A stretch of DNA of 64,000 nucleotides from Paracoccus fistulariae (GCF_028553785.1 NZ_CP067136.1:434001-498000), one strand, 5' to 3'. Numbered from the stretch's first letter, positions 19,343 through 28,302 are shown. Notes: generated by a model from the sequence alone, not told the origin. Numbers and translations: made by a program.

Positions 19343-19483
19343 TCGGGGGTGCTCTCCAAGATCAAGGCAGCCGACTGCCGCTCATCGTTGCCGACATCAC
19401 GATAGAGCCAACCTTTGCGGACGGACTCCCGCTCTTCCAGCGTAGCAGCTGTGCGCATCAAATAAAATCAATGACTTATACTG

Positions 19484-19508
19484 GAGAAGGTTGGACGTCA
19501 GACCCATC
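19484..19508 (+). repeat. 25-bp direct repeat, left copy
   Basis: Matches 27978-28002 at 23 of 25 positions (core GAGAAGGTT.GACGTCAG). The two copies are in the same orientation, 8.5 kb apart, on either side of the fibre remnants and the giant cargo gene. At the right copy the bases can be read on the minus strand as the end of a hydrolase fragment, so the repeat may be hydrolase-derived rather than an attachment site. Confidence 0.65.
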
Positions 19509-19544
19509 CCCTCCGCCACTTGCCCCTGCGAAAGCGTCCTCCCG

Positions 19545-19566
19545 ATCCGGCTGCGGCCGGATTTTT
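19545..19566 (+). terminator. Rho-independent terminator after ynfA-like gene
   Basis: A perfect 7-bp stem ATCCGGC/GCCGGAT with loop TGCG is followed by a run of T on the plus strand. It is suited to end the merR-ynfA transcript. Confidence 0.8.
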
Positions 19567-19803
19567 CCGTTGTTTTCGAGGGTTGTGCGGGATGGGCTGA
19601 GCACTGCCCCTGCTGCCAAGAGGCCCGGAAGCGGTCTCTGAGGGCCGATATTCTCCGGACCTGATGACTGCGCCGTTAAGGTGAATTTCTTGCAAGTAAC
19701 TGAAAGAGTATAACTTTTTGAGAGCGCCCGCTAAGCAGTTCGACGTGGGTGGCGTTCAGCGAGATGGAACAGAAATCCAACTTGCTACCGCCTTTAAGCG
19801 GCC

Positions 19804-20305
19804 TCACTGCGAGGCGCAGTCTGATATGCCCTGAGAGGCTTCCCAGTCCGCGTAGTTGCGCCCGTCCGGGAGCTTCCACAGGATCCGGCCATTAGCGCTC
19901 GCACCAATGACGGCCGCAGCCGCGGCAGAGGCAGACGTGAAGCTGTAGGCGCTTGTGAAGACAAGAAAATCGCCTTCCTCGCGGAGGACGCCCTTCTCAA
20001 CAAGGGTGTTCCGGAGCGTGACCGTCCCCCTCGGTATCGTTCGCGTCGTCCGGACCCTTGCCCTCGAACCTGCTGTGACGACGAAATCCCCGGAGGGCCC
20101 AATCTCCATCTCTGCCGCGAAGCCGTCGCCTCGGAAGAAGAACCGAGGGCTTTCATGGATTTCAGCCTCTGGCAGTTCTCGCCCTGCGATCTGCTCCTGC
20201 GCACGACCGCGGACTTCTCGGAAGAGATCCCAGCCGAGGGCTCCAACCAGCGTTTTTGTCTGATCCACGAACTCGTCCATGGCTGCGCGGTCGGGGAGTG
20301 GTAGC
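19804..20305 (-). pseudogene. DUF4357-domain protein, N-terminally truncated
   Basis: The minus-strand frame encodes a clear DUF4357 C-terminus: DEFVDQTKTLVGALGWDLF, then GSRARV, an EKGVLREEGDFLVFT segment, SASAAAAAVIGASANGR, and a final LPDGRNYADWEA. Full-length family members usually carry an N-terminal region (often GIY-YIG-like) that is missing here. Beyond about 20305 the same frame (open to 20427) is antisense to the tail-fibre remnant, so the coding part has been cut and joined to phage tail DNA. DUF4357 proteins are common on mobile elements; function is uncertain. Confidence 0.75.
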
Positions 20306-20320
20306 TTGACCTGGCCGGCC

Positions 20321-21337
20321 AGTTTCAACAAGGCCGCGCCAGCCAACGACGCCAGCTTCGCCTTCAAGACCAACTGGTCGGCCCGGGCGCTGATCGGACT
20401 TCTGGGCAGCGACGATTTCAGCTTCAAGGTCAGCCCGGACGGGTCGGCCTTCTACGAGGCGATCCGCATCGACCGCTCTACGGGCCGGGTCGAGATGCCC
20501 GAACCCGTGGTGCTCCCGGCTATGAGCGCCGTTCCCGCGCCGCCGCCAACCGGCAAGCTCGCCCTCTATGCCTGCGACCGCGCCGGGGCCGGATGGCTCG
20601 ACGTCCAGCGTCCCTCGGGGCGGTTCTTCCCGCTGCAGCCGCATTTCGGGGTGAACCGCATCGCGACCTGGGCGCCGTCCACCGGCACCACGGTCAACAC
20701 CAACGGCATGCCACGCACCGCCGTCGGCACCGTCTCCACGCCGACGCTCGCCACCACCAACCTTTCGACCTCAATGCGCCGCTGGCGCGTGACCAGCGCC
20801 GCCACCGCCGATGCGGCGGCAGAGGAGCGGTCGGCGGGCTGGGTCTGTTGGCGCGGAAATGCGGACGGGTTGGGCGGCTTCACCTATGTGAACCGGCTTT
20901 CGCTCGTCACCCTGCAGGCGACCGGCATGGGCTTCTTCGGCCTCTACGGGTCGACGGCGGCGCTGGCCACGACGCTGACCCTCTCGGCCGTGGTCAACTG
21001 CATTGGCATCGGCTTCCAGCGCGGCACCCACACAAACTGGCAACTGGTCCAGAACGACGCCTCGGGCGCGCCGACGCTCAGCGATCTCGGGGCGAGTTTC
21101 CCTGTCGCGAGCACGACGAACGTCCTGACCCTCACGCTCTTCGCCGCCCCGAACAGCAGCGAGATCGGCGTCCGGGTGGTCGAGGAGGTCAGCGGGGCGG
21201 TGGTCGAGACCATGCTCGACACGGACATTCCTGCCGCGACGCAACTCATGAGCCCGCGCAACTTCATGAGCAACGGCGCGACGGCGGCGGCGGTCGCATA
21301 CGATTGCTCGGGGGTGTATGTGGAGACGGACTACTGA
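20321..21337 (+). pseudogene. Tail-fibre protein remnant with alternative receptor-binding tip, 5'-truncated
   Basis: About 338 residues are readable. The first 60 (FNKAAPANDASFAFKTNW, LIGLLGSDDFSFKVSPDG) match the middle of the intact fibre at 4987-6063 (compare LVGLFGSDRFRLAVSADG), but the DUF2793 attachment domain is gone. The remainder (PPTGKLALYACDRAGAGWLDV, VNRIATWAPSTGTT onward to YVETDY) is a different C-terminal tip without C1q features. The in-frame ATG at 20279 lies in the DUF4357 remnant, so the true start is lost. Codon use stays GC-rich as in the phage genes. Confidence 0.78.
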
Positions 21338-21490
21338 CCAATCATTCGGTTCTGTTCCACGTTCAAGGAGCGGAACGGAAGTCCAAGGTTTAGTCGCCAG
21401 AATCGCCGCGCCCAATTCTCACACGCTATCGCCATCTTGCTACAGCCCATAGTGCCGATGACGGAGGGCCACACGGACCCACCGGCGCGG

Positions 21491-21559
21491 TATCCCTCGA
21501 CCGCAGATGACGACTTCGTCACCAACCACGCGTCGTTCTGGCGCTATGGGCTGGGCTGA
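21491..21559 (+). pseudogene. Tail-fibre C1q-tip 3' fragment
   Basis: A frame ending TGA at 21557-21559 reads FVTNHASFWRYGLG at its end, which aligns with the C-terminus of the intact fibre at 6000-6063 (YFAADHTSFWGCKVG). Only about 22 codons are recognisable. It is a third fibre tip, so at least two fibre 3' ends were left here before the cargo gene. Confidence 0.55.
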
Positions 21560-21672
21560 CAACCCGAGAAAATTGCTTGCCGAAGCCATGCATCGAGTGC
21601 TGTATTGTCTACATAGGTTACGGACGTGGGTCGACCGCCTCCCAACGAAGTAAACGTACAGGGACAGACTTC

Positions 21673-24600
21673 TTGATTTCAATCGAAGGGCTTGAGGCGA
21701 ACGATCCAAGGCGGGTGTCCATAGAGGAAGCACTCGACCAATGGATTGCGGGCGCAGATGTTCACCTCGACGCAATTCCTGGCGGCTTTTCCGGTTCCGC
21801 AGTTTTTAAACTCGATGTCCGAAAGGCGCCAAAAGACACTATAAAAAGTGGTGTATATATCCTCAAGATTAGCGAAGCCCCCAAGTACCAGGATCAAAAG
21901 CCAGAGCAAAGTTCTCATGAGGTCGCCTACAACAGAGCGCCGGCATTTTCTGAAGAGCATATTCCACAACTAAGGTATAGTTACCGCTCTGAGCGGGATA
22001 GTCACTATGACGTAATGGTATTCGATATTGCAGGTCGTAGTTTGAATCGATACACGGCATCAGTGGGGAAACACGCCAACTTAATTTTCGATAACGCTGA
22101 TGGAATTGTCAGCAATCTATTGTCCGCGTGGGCAGACGAAGAATTTCAACCCAGATCGAGTGCACATGAAGTGCTCAAGAATGCCTGCGGCTATCGCTCT
22201 GACCATACTAAAGCCTCGGAACTCCACGATTTCATAAATAGTTTTTGTGGCGGCGAGATATTTCCGATGGCGGGCGAGATACTAGTCAATCCGCTTCACT
22301 TCCTCGATTTGCTTTCGCAGAATGACAAGGAGTCCCTTTCCCCCCTTACTGGACTCAGTCATGGCGATCTTCATGGCGGAAACATTCTTTTTCACCGCTT
22401 CAATCCTGAATCCAATCCTTACTTTATCATTGATTTCGCGCTCTCATCGGAGAATCTGGTTGGATTTGATCTAGCATACCTCGAACTGTCATTTGCGTTA
22501 TCATTCCTCGGCGCCAATGGGGCTTCACCGCTCATCGCTGTCCTAAATGCGCTCGATCCGGACAATACGACCGCAGTCGTTCCACCCAATGCAATGTGGA
22601 TCGAGAAGCTATTCACAAAACTTAGGCTGCCACTTGAAACGTTTTTATCAAGCCGCTTCCCGGCAAGACAAGATGACTTCGAGAAGCAGATTCTTCTTTC
22701 ACGTGTGGCCGCTGGCATCAACTGGGCCAACAAGCCAATTGATCGCTCGTTGAAGATTTCTGCATTAGCTTACGCCGGTTGGGCGGCCCGTCGCTATCTG
22801 GAAGTGTTCCTAGATGAAGAATGGGCCCGTCTATCACGCCTTGAACTAAGTGAGAGTGAGTCAAATTCATCTTCCGATGCACTGTGGCAGCAGTTGTTTC
22901 GCGAAGCCGGAAGTTTCACTCAGTCAGATGGCCTGTTTGTCCTTGTGACAGAAGGTCAGCACCCGGATCCTCACCTGAAGGCGCTTGGTCATCTGCCATG
23001 GTCAGCTGTCATAGACCTGGACCCAAATTCTGACGAAAACGGACTTTATCGGTTTAGCTCTGACGTGTTGGCAGCGAAGCGCAGTCTTCATCTCTTTACC
23101 TCAAATATCCCTGAATTTGATCCCCGAAGGTCGACCGCATGGATGCTTGCGGCGGGGTGGTCGACAAGAAAGGAGTTCTTTCCAGACTTCCACAAGTGGC
23201 GATGGGATCGCTTGCCAATAGTTCGACAGCTTGTGAAAAAAATTGCAGAAAAAACAAACCCAACCCCAATATACTGTCTTATTCTCCCAGGCCTCACACT
23301 CGATAAAAATAATCCATCTTCGAGAATCGAAAGCATAATTCGAGACATCGATGAGGCAACGAGAGGTCGAGCAAAGATATTCGTGCTCGGCGGAAGGGCA
23401 ATCAACGAGTCGGCGACAAACCTTTTCACGGTTCCGCTTTCGGTAGGAGATTTTGTAAGGCACGCCGCAAACACCTTTGGCACTACGGTTGAAGCGGAAG
23501 GATGCAAGATTCCAGGGCCATCTGGTGAGTATCGGACTGTGCTGCCGGAGAAGATCCGAGCGCTCGAAGAGAACTTATCAGTACTACACTCAGAAGTTCT
23601 GAAAGACTTTTTGTCAGACGCAGACAATTCTTCTTCATCCGATTTCTGGCGTGGACGCCCCCCGACGTGGGAAGAAATCTCCGCGGATGTCGACATTAGG
23701 CGCGACGCTAATGAAGCCTTAATAAGTGAATGTCGAAAGTGGCTGTCATCTCATCGAAATCACACCATCGTAGTTGAACATCAACCCGGCTCCGGTGCAA
23801 CAACTTTGGCGATGCGAGTGGCTTGGGAACTTCATTATGAGCACCCAACCGCATACGTTGAATCTTTTTCTCCTAGTCTTGGAGAGAGGATCAGGGAGCT
23901 ATTTTTAATTTCTGAGCGACCAGTATTTGTTGTTGCCGATAGTTCCGTACTTACGGAAAGCAACCGCGAGGATGTTCAGAGATATTTGGCACAGAACAAC
24001 TGTCGTGCAGTGTTGCTATATTTGCGGCGATCGTTCTTTCCATCTAAGAAGCGATCCTTCGAGATCATAGAGGGCCTCACTCCGAGAGAGGTGAAAAAAT
24101 TTAAGTCAACCTATATGTCACTGACGGAAGATTCTCGAAAAAGGGAGCAAATCTCAAAAGTATCGACCAATGAAACTCTGAAGAAGTATCGTTTGCCATT
24201 CTTCTACGGATTGATAGCGTTTGAACGAGATTTCTTGGGGGTCGATAGTTATGTAAAACACCATATTGCCGGCGCCAGCCGAGATATTCGACGAGTGCTG
24301 GAGCACATCGCCGTGGTTACGATATTTTCGAACGGTACCATTCCAGAGAGCATAATATACTCGATTTCGGGTGTTGAACCGGATTCGAATCTGGAACTGA
24401 GGGATCTATTCGGTGATGGTGTCGCCAACCTTATATTGAGCTATGGTGGTGGCGTTCGGATAATGCACCAAATACTGGCCGAAGAGGTTCTAGAGCACTT
24501 TCGTCTGGGCCTCCAGGATGATTGGCGTCTGGATCTGAAGTCCTACTCTATCGATCTGATATCTGACTTGGTTAAGGCCGCGGGACCCTCTGCCTGTGTG

Positions 24601-27207
24601 GACCTTTTTCGACAGTTGTTCATCGACCGGTCGGGTTCAACCGATGGCGTGGAGGACAGAGAGGACTTCGCCCCAATCATTGAAAACCTTGATGCTATCG
24701 ACGTCTCGCTCGGGCATTCTGTTCTACAGCACTTGTGCGACAACTGTCCAGACGAGTCACATTTTTGGAGCCACCTAGGCCGGCATCAAGTGTATCGCAT
24801 GCGCCGTGACTTCGAAAAAGCAGAGGAGTACCTTCACCGTGCGATTTCACTCAGTAGCAATGATGCAGTTCACTACCATACGCTTGGTCTGATTATCCGT
24901 TCGCGTCTGCGGCATAACCTTAAATCTCTACCAAGAGTTAGTTCGCTGGATGATGTCTTTCAGGCGTTGGACCCACTTTATTCGGAAGCTGAGAGTGCAT
25001 TCCAAGAGGCGCGGAGGCTTAGTCCGGATAACGTCTATGGCTACATAACAAACATCCAGTTGATTACCGCTTCAATTGCGCGTCTCAAGGTGGCGGCGGC
25101 GGTTGAATCGGTATCCATGATTTCCTCTGAATCTTCAGAGGTGGCTCTGTGGTTAGAAGAGAAGTTGTCAGAGGCAGAGGAGTTGTTGCGCGGCGCTACA
25201 AATCTCTACTCCACGCTTGAGCCCACAAATGACTACCTTGTCGAATGCGAAGCTGAGCTCGATCGCCTCTACGGAGACCTTGATGGTGTGGTCGAGAGAT
25301 GGGAGTTGGCCAACGCAAGTGGAAAGGGCGCGAATACGCGTTCAAGGAACGCCTTGGCGAATGCGTATCTTGTTCGTGGAGAGAGAAAATGGAGCAATCT
25401 TTCAGCTTCGGAGAAGAGGAGAATAGCTGAACTGTCGGCTACGAATTTGCGTGAGGCTGGCAGGCGATCAGATGATTATTCACTTTGGTTTCACGCATTC
25501 TCGGGACTTCCTGAATTTGACTTCGACGAGGCAGTATCTCAAATAACGTTGTGGTCAAGGCGATTCCCATCCTGGGAAGCGCATTATTTTCTTTATATTC
25601 TCCATTTTTTGTTGTGGTTTGGTCAAAGGACTAATGATCTTGATTCCTATCGAGAGAGCCTTCGTCGATGCCAGGAATTGAGTTTTGCGAGAAAGTCGAG
25701 GTCGCCGGTTTGGTTTGGGCGAAGCGGCTCAGAGTGTCGCATCGTGTCGGAACTCGACTTAGGTGGATGGGATAGGGGCCACAATTTTTTTAGTAATGAG
25801 GAGCCGCTAATAAGGATAAACGGAGTCATTGACAGTATAAATGGACCAACCTCCGGGACGATAGTCATAGATGGAAAGTTTTCGGTCTTCTTTTCTCCAG
25901 GAAGAGACTATGCCCAGTATCGAAGTCTGAACGAGCGTGTAAACTTCTACTTGGGTTTCAGCCCGACTGGTCCAAGAGCTTGGCGGATTGAGACCGGGTT
26001 CGTAGAAGGCGGCAACCGGTCGAAAGAACCCGTTGCTGCTGAAGGATCTGTATTGGTGGACCCCTCCGATGAGGAGGCATCAAGAGATACTCAATTGGAG
26101 GTAGTCAGCAAGCTCAATTTTGATCGGATCTTGCGTTTTGCTCTTGAGTTTTCACAAGCCAAGGCGAGATTAGGTGCGCGGGTTGAACTAGAGAGCCTTC
26201 TTGAGCGTCTGGATGCAGTTCATAGAATGGGTGCTTTGTTCAGTCAGTCGATTGATGTGGCAACCCTTTTGGAAGGCCTCAAGAGCTACGGAGTATCGAA
26301 TTACAAGGGCCAAGATGGCAGGATCATCCTGAATGTGAGTTTCGAGAATTCCGAAACTGACACTGTTTCTGTTGCGGTAAGCGAAAAGCGAATTTTTGGA
26401 AAGGTTACGCACGTTCCGGATGGAGAACGATATGGCTTCATTCAGGATAGGGACGAAAACGAGTACTTTTTTCACTTCAACTCAGTATTGCCGGCATTTC
26501 GCAGAGAAATTCACGGGGAAGGTGAAATCGTCTCTTTTGTTCCTGCGTTAGGTGAAAAGGGTCCGACGGCACAGGGCATAACGTTGCACAAGGAAACTGT
26601 TGTATCGTCGAGTGGTTGCATTTCCGCGGATCGTTTCTCAGACGCGTTTTGTGAATATGTCTTTGAGCGCATCGACGATTCCGGTGGCGTTGCGATCGAT
26701 TTGGGTCAGCTGATCGACACGGCCAAAGCAGAGTTTTTGTCAACGCGACCGCTTGAGCAGCTACTTTCAACGAAGTCTCTGGGTTCATTCATAAATGGTA
26801 TTGAGGGGATTGCGGTTTTTGGTCGGCCTCCGAACCTTTTGGTCGGAAGATCACACCATCCGTTTATCGGGCGTTTGCCCGCTGACGATGGTCGTGCCGA
26901 TGCGGATCGGCCGGGGTCGAAGAGTGCCGGAGAGGGGAAGGTCGCTCTTAACAAGTCCAGTTTCAAGGCTTGGCTGTCGGATGAACTCTCAGAGGAACCT
27001 GCTGCGTCGGAGGGGATGCCGTTCACCTCCCTGGGTACTCGGGCGAAGGCGCACTTCGTGGTGAAGGGAAAAGTCCCGCAATCGCTCGGTTTCACGAGCT
27101 ATGCCGAAATGATATCCGCTTTGGGAGGCTTCCGGATAGAGGGCCCTGACCATCAACAGCGCGTGTTTCGTGATCCGGATAGTTCAATAACGCCCGATTC
27201 TAACTAA
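21673..27207 (+). CDS. Giant kinase / STAND-like NTPase / TPR / cold-shock / LOTUS-like fusion protein (candidate conflict-system protein)
   Basis: The frame is open from 21577. The first 32 codons do not look coding, and TTG 21673 after AGGGACAG is my tentative start (1844 residues). Residues are numbered from 21577. (1) 60-420, APH/choline-kinase fold: GGFSGSAVF (69-77), Lys97 in YILKI, SHGDLHGGN with Asp264 and Asn269, IIDFA with Asp286; the catalytic set looks complete. (2) 440-650, unrecognised alpha/beta region. (3) 690-990, STAND-like NTPase: HQPGSGATT (735-743) has Ala in place of the usual Walker A Lys; VFVVAD (783-788) is a possible Walker B. (4) 1055-1350, TPR-like helices. (5) 1604-1675, cold-shock-like domain with YGFI and YFFHF. 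(6) 1685-1755 and 1795-1862, two LOTUS/OST-HTH-like segments. The gene is AT-rich (26 of 60 GC at 22081, 22 of 60 at 25561), against about 70% nearby, so it was acquired. A sensor-effector in phage defence is inferred. Confidence 0.75.
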   Translation: MISIEGLEANDPRRVSIEEALDQWIAGADVHLDAIPGGFSGSAVFKLDVRKAPKDTIKSGVYILKISEAPKYQDQKPEQSSHEVAYNRAPAFSEEHIPQLRYSYRSERDSHYDVMVFDIAGRSLNRYTASVGKHANLIFDNADGIVSNLLSAWADEEFQPRSSAHEVLKNACGYRSDHTKASELHDFINSFCGGEIFPMAGEILVNPLHFLDLLSQNDKESLSPLTGLSHGDLHGGNILFHRFNPESNPYFIIDFALSSENLVGFDLAYLELSFALSFLGANGASPLIAVLNALDPDNTTAVVPPNAMWIEKLFTKLRLPLETFLSSRFPARQDDFEKQILLSRVAAGINWANKPIDRSLKISALAYAGWAARRYLEVFLDEEWARLSRLELSESESNSSSDALWQQLFREAGSFTQSDGLFVLVTEGQHPDPHLKALGHLPWSAVIDLDPNSDENGLYRFSSDVLAAKRSLHLFTSNIPEFDPRRSTAWMLAAGWSTRKEFFPDFHKWRWDRLPIVRQLVKKIAEKTNPTPIYCLILPGLTLDKNNPSSRIESIIRDIDEATRGRAKIFVLGGRAINESATNLFTVPLSVGDFVRHAANTFGTTVEAEGCKIPGPSGEYRTVLPEKIRALEENLSVLHSEVLKDFLSDADNSSSSDFWRGRPPTWEEISADVDIRRDANEALISECRKWLSSHRNHTIVVEHQPGSGATTLAMRVAWELHYEHPTAYVESFSPSLGERIRELFLISERPVFVVADSSVLTESNREDVQRYLAQNNCRAVLLYLRRSFFPSKKRSFEIIEGLTPREVKKFKSTYMSLTEDSRKREQISKVSTNETLKKYRLPFFYGLIAFERDFLGVDSYVKHHIAGASRDIRRVLEHIAVVTIFSNGTIPESIIYSISGVEPDSNLELRDLFGDGVANLILSYGGGVRIMHQILAEEVLEHFRLGLQDDWRLDLKSYSIDLISDLVKAAGPSACVDLFRQLFIDRSGSTDGVEDREDFAPIIENLDAIDVSLGHSVLQHLCDNCPDESHFWSHLGRHQVYRMRRDFEKAEEYLHRAISLSSNDAVHYHTLGLIIRSRLRHNLKSLPRVSSLDDVFQALDPLYSEAESAFQEARRLSPDNVYGYITNIQLITASIARLKVAAAVESVSMISSESSEVALWLEEKLSEAEELLRGATNLYSTLEPTNDYLVECEAELDRLYGDLDGVVERWELANASGKGANTRSRNALANAYLVRGERKWSNLSASEKRRIAELSATNLREAGRRSDDYSLWFHAFSGLPEFDFDEAVSQITLWSRRFPSWEAHYFLYILHFLLWFGQRTNDLDSYRESLRRCQELSFARKSRSPVWFGRSGSECRIVSELDLGGWDRGHNFFSNEEPLIRINGVIDSINGPTSGTIVIDGKFSVFFSPGRDYAQYRSLNERVNFYLGFSPTGPRAWRIETGFVEGGNRSKEPVAAEGSVLVDPSDEEASRDTQLEVVSKLNFDRILRFALEFSQAKARLGARVELESLLERLDAVHRMGALFSQSIDVATLLEGLKSYGVSNYKGQDGRIILNVSFENSETDTVSVAVSEKRIFGKVTHVPDGERYGFIQDRDENEYFFHFNSVLPAFRREIHGEGEIVSFVPALGEKGPTAQGITLHKETVVSSSGCISADRFSDAFCEYVFERIDDSGGVAIDLGQLIDTAKAEFLSTRPLEQLLSTKSLGSFINGIEGIAVFGRPPNLLVGRSHHPFIGRLPADDGRADADRPGSKSAGEGKVALNKSSFKAWLSDELSEEPAASEGMPFTSLGTRAKAHFVVKGKVPQSLGFTSYAEMISALGGFRIEGPDHQQRVFRDPDSSITPDSN

Positions 27208-27222
27208 GTAATTTTCTGAATA

Positions 27223-27684
27223 CTATATCAGATCCAATATTAGCCAAATTAATACAGCGAGAGATATGATTGCCATCAACCATGAAAGAGTGCTCCAGAT
27301 ACTGTGAATCCTTAATCCTTCAACTAGACGGTAACGGTCCTTCCCGCGATCTATTTCATCGGCCTTTCCCATTAATTCTTCGAGGCTCGGAATTCCGAAT
27401 TCCTTGTCAATTTCGGACCGAAGAACCCTATATCGCTCATAACGCCTCTTGAATGCGAGATAGAACTTGAGTGATGTCACGGAAACGAATAAATTCAATA
27501 CTGTCGCTATGCCGGCCAGCAGCACATCAAAGCTCGTTGTGCTCACGTCGGAATATATTGCGGCAAGGATTGCGCCCGTAGCGACAAAGCTTAAACCGAG
27601 AAGGCGTTCACGCTGGTTCTCGTAGCGCCGCGCCTCTTCGTGCTCGATCTTGGCAAATTCTAATAGTATATCGCTTCTATTCAT
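27223..27684 (-). CDS. Small multi-pass membrane protein (SLATT-like topology), convergent with giant gene
   Basis: A 153-residue protein from ATG 27684. It has a charged N-terminal helix (FAKIEHEEARRYENQRERL), two closely spaced membrane helices (about 29-45 and 53-75), a charged central region (about 76-125) and a third helix (about 130-152) at the very C-terminus. The layout is like SLATT-type and similar small membrane effectors of bacterial conflict systems, but I do not recognise the family. It is AT-rich like the giant gene and ends 15 bases from it, facing it, so it was probably acquired with it although not co-transcribed. Confidence 0.7.
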   Translation of the reverse strand: MNRSDILLEFAKIEHEEARRYENQRERLLGLSFVATGAILAAIYSDVSTTSFDVLLAGIATVLNLFVSVTSLKFYLAFKRRYERYRVLRSEIDKEFGIPSLEELMGKADEIDRGKDRYRLVEGLRIHSIWSTLSWLMAIISLAVLIWLILDLI

Positions 27685-27987
27685 GTGTATGGCCCATCTC
27701 GTTGATATGCGCTATGTGTTTACGATACGGGACTTTCAGAGAAAGTGGGGGCGTGAGTCCAACATATCCTTTCAAGGCGTGGATTCCTCCATCCTGATTT
27801 TCTCTTGCGTTCGACGATTTCCTGTGCGGCATTGCCCTTTACGTAGCGAATGAAGTTAAGACAATCGGTTCTCATGTGTGAGATGCCCGACGCACGACCG
27901 ACGGTAGACACTCTAGTTTGAACGCACAAGTCGTCTCTCAGAAGAGCTCGGTGCTACTGTCGCTCGCCTCAGAGCCAGAGAAGGTTT
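27685..27987. other. Intergenic, nothing recognised
   Basis: 303 bases between the small membrane protein and a hydrolase fragment, AT-rich on the left and grading into GC-rich DNA near 27960. The promoter of the membrane protein must lie just right of 27684, but no clear hexamers were found. The right copy of the 25-bp repeat starts at 27978. Confidence 0.5.
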
Positions 27988-28002
27988 GACGTCAGGCCCA
28001 TC
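27978..28002 (+). repeat. 25-bp direct repeat, right copy
   Basis: The same element as 19484-19508 with two differences. It lies at the edge where AT-rich cargo DNA returns to GC-rich DNA, and overlaps the end of the hydrolase fragment. Confidence 0.65.
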
Positions 28003-28302
28003 ATCGATGATCGCGGCTGTGTCTTCGGCAGGCGCACGGGCGTCGAGTGTGCCGCGCGTCACCGAAGCACCGTTCGCCTCCAACTCCGCCATGATCGCGG
28101 TCATGCCGGGGAAAGCCTTGGCGTCATCCTCCGACACGAGCGCCCAGAAATTTGCGCCTGCGACCGGGGCCACGAGCGAAGCATCCCACTGACCCGCGAC
28201 ACAGAACGTGCCGGCGAAGAGATCCGGGTGCGCGATGTTAAGCGCGATGGAGGTCATGCAGCCACCCGACTGCCCGGTCGTGTAGAGGCGGTTCGCGTCC
28301 AG
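27988..28302 (-). pseudogene. Alpha/beta hydrolase (esterase/peptidase) internal fragment
   Basis: About 105 residues readable on the minus strand: LDANRLYTTGQSGGCMTSIA, containing the nucleophile elbow GQSGG, then HPDLFAGTFCVAGQWD and FWALVSEDDAKAFPGM, as in secreted esterase/prolyl-oligopeptidase-like hydrolases. The N-terminal part is missing: at 28302 the sequence switches abruptly to endolysin DNA on the other strand. No proper C-terminus with the catalytic His is visible. It is a scrap carried in by rearrangement. Confidence 0.7.

Larger units (their letters stand above)
19343..19803. other. Intergenic boundary between metal island and prophage remnant
   Basis: 461 bases without a convincing gene. 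It holds one copy of a 25-bp direct repeat (19484-19508) and a terminator (19545-19566). The stretch 19670-19740 is AT-richer than its surroundings. No transposase, insertion-sequence end or tRNA fragment was recognised, so how the island joined the prophage is not visible here. Confidence 0.6.

Noticed and set aside
22870..23500. SIR2, TIR or nuclease effector domain in the middle of the giant protein
   Set aside because: The segment (about residues 440-650) looks alpha/beta but lacks recognisable catalytic motifs of these families; left as unrecognised.
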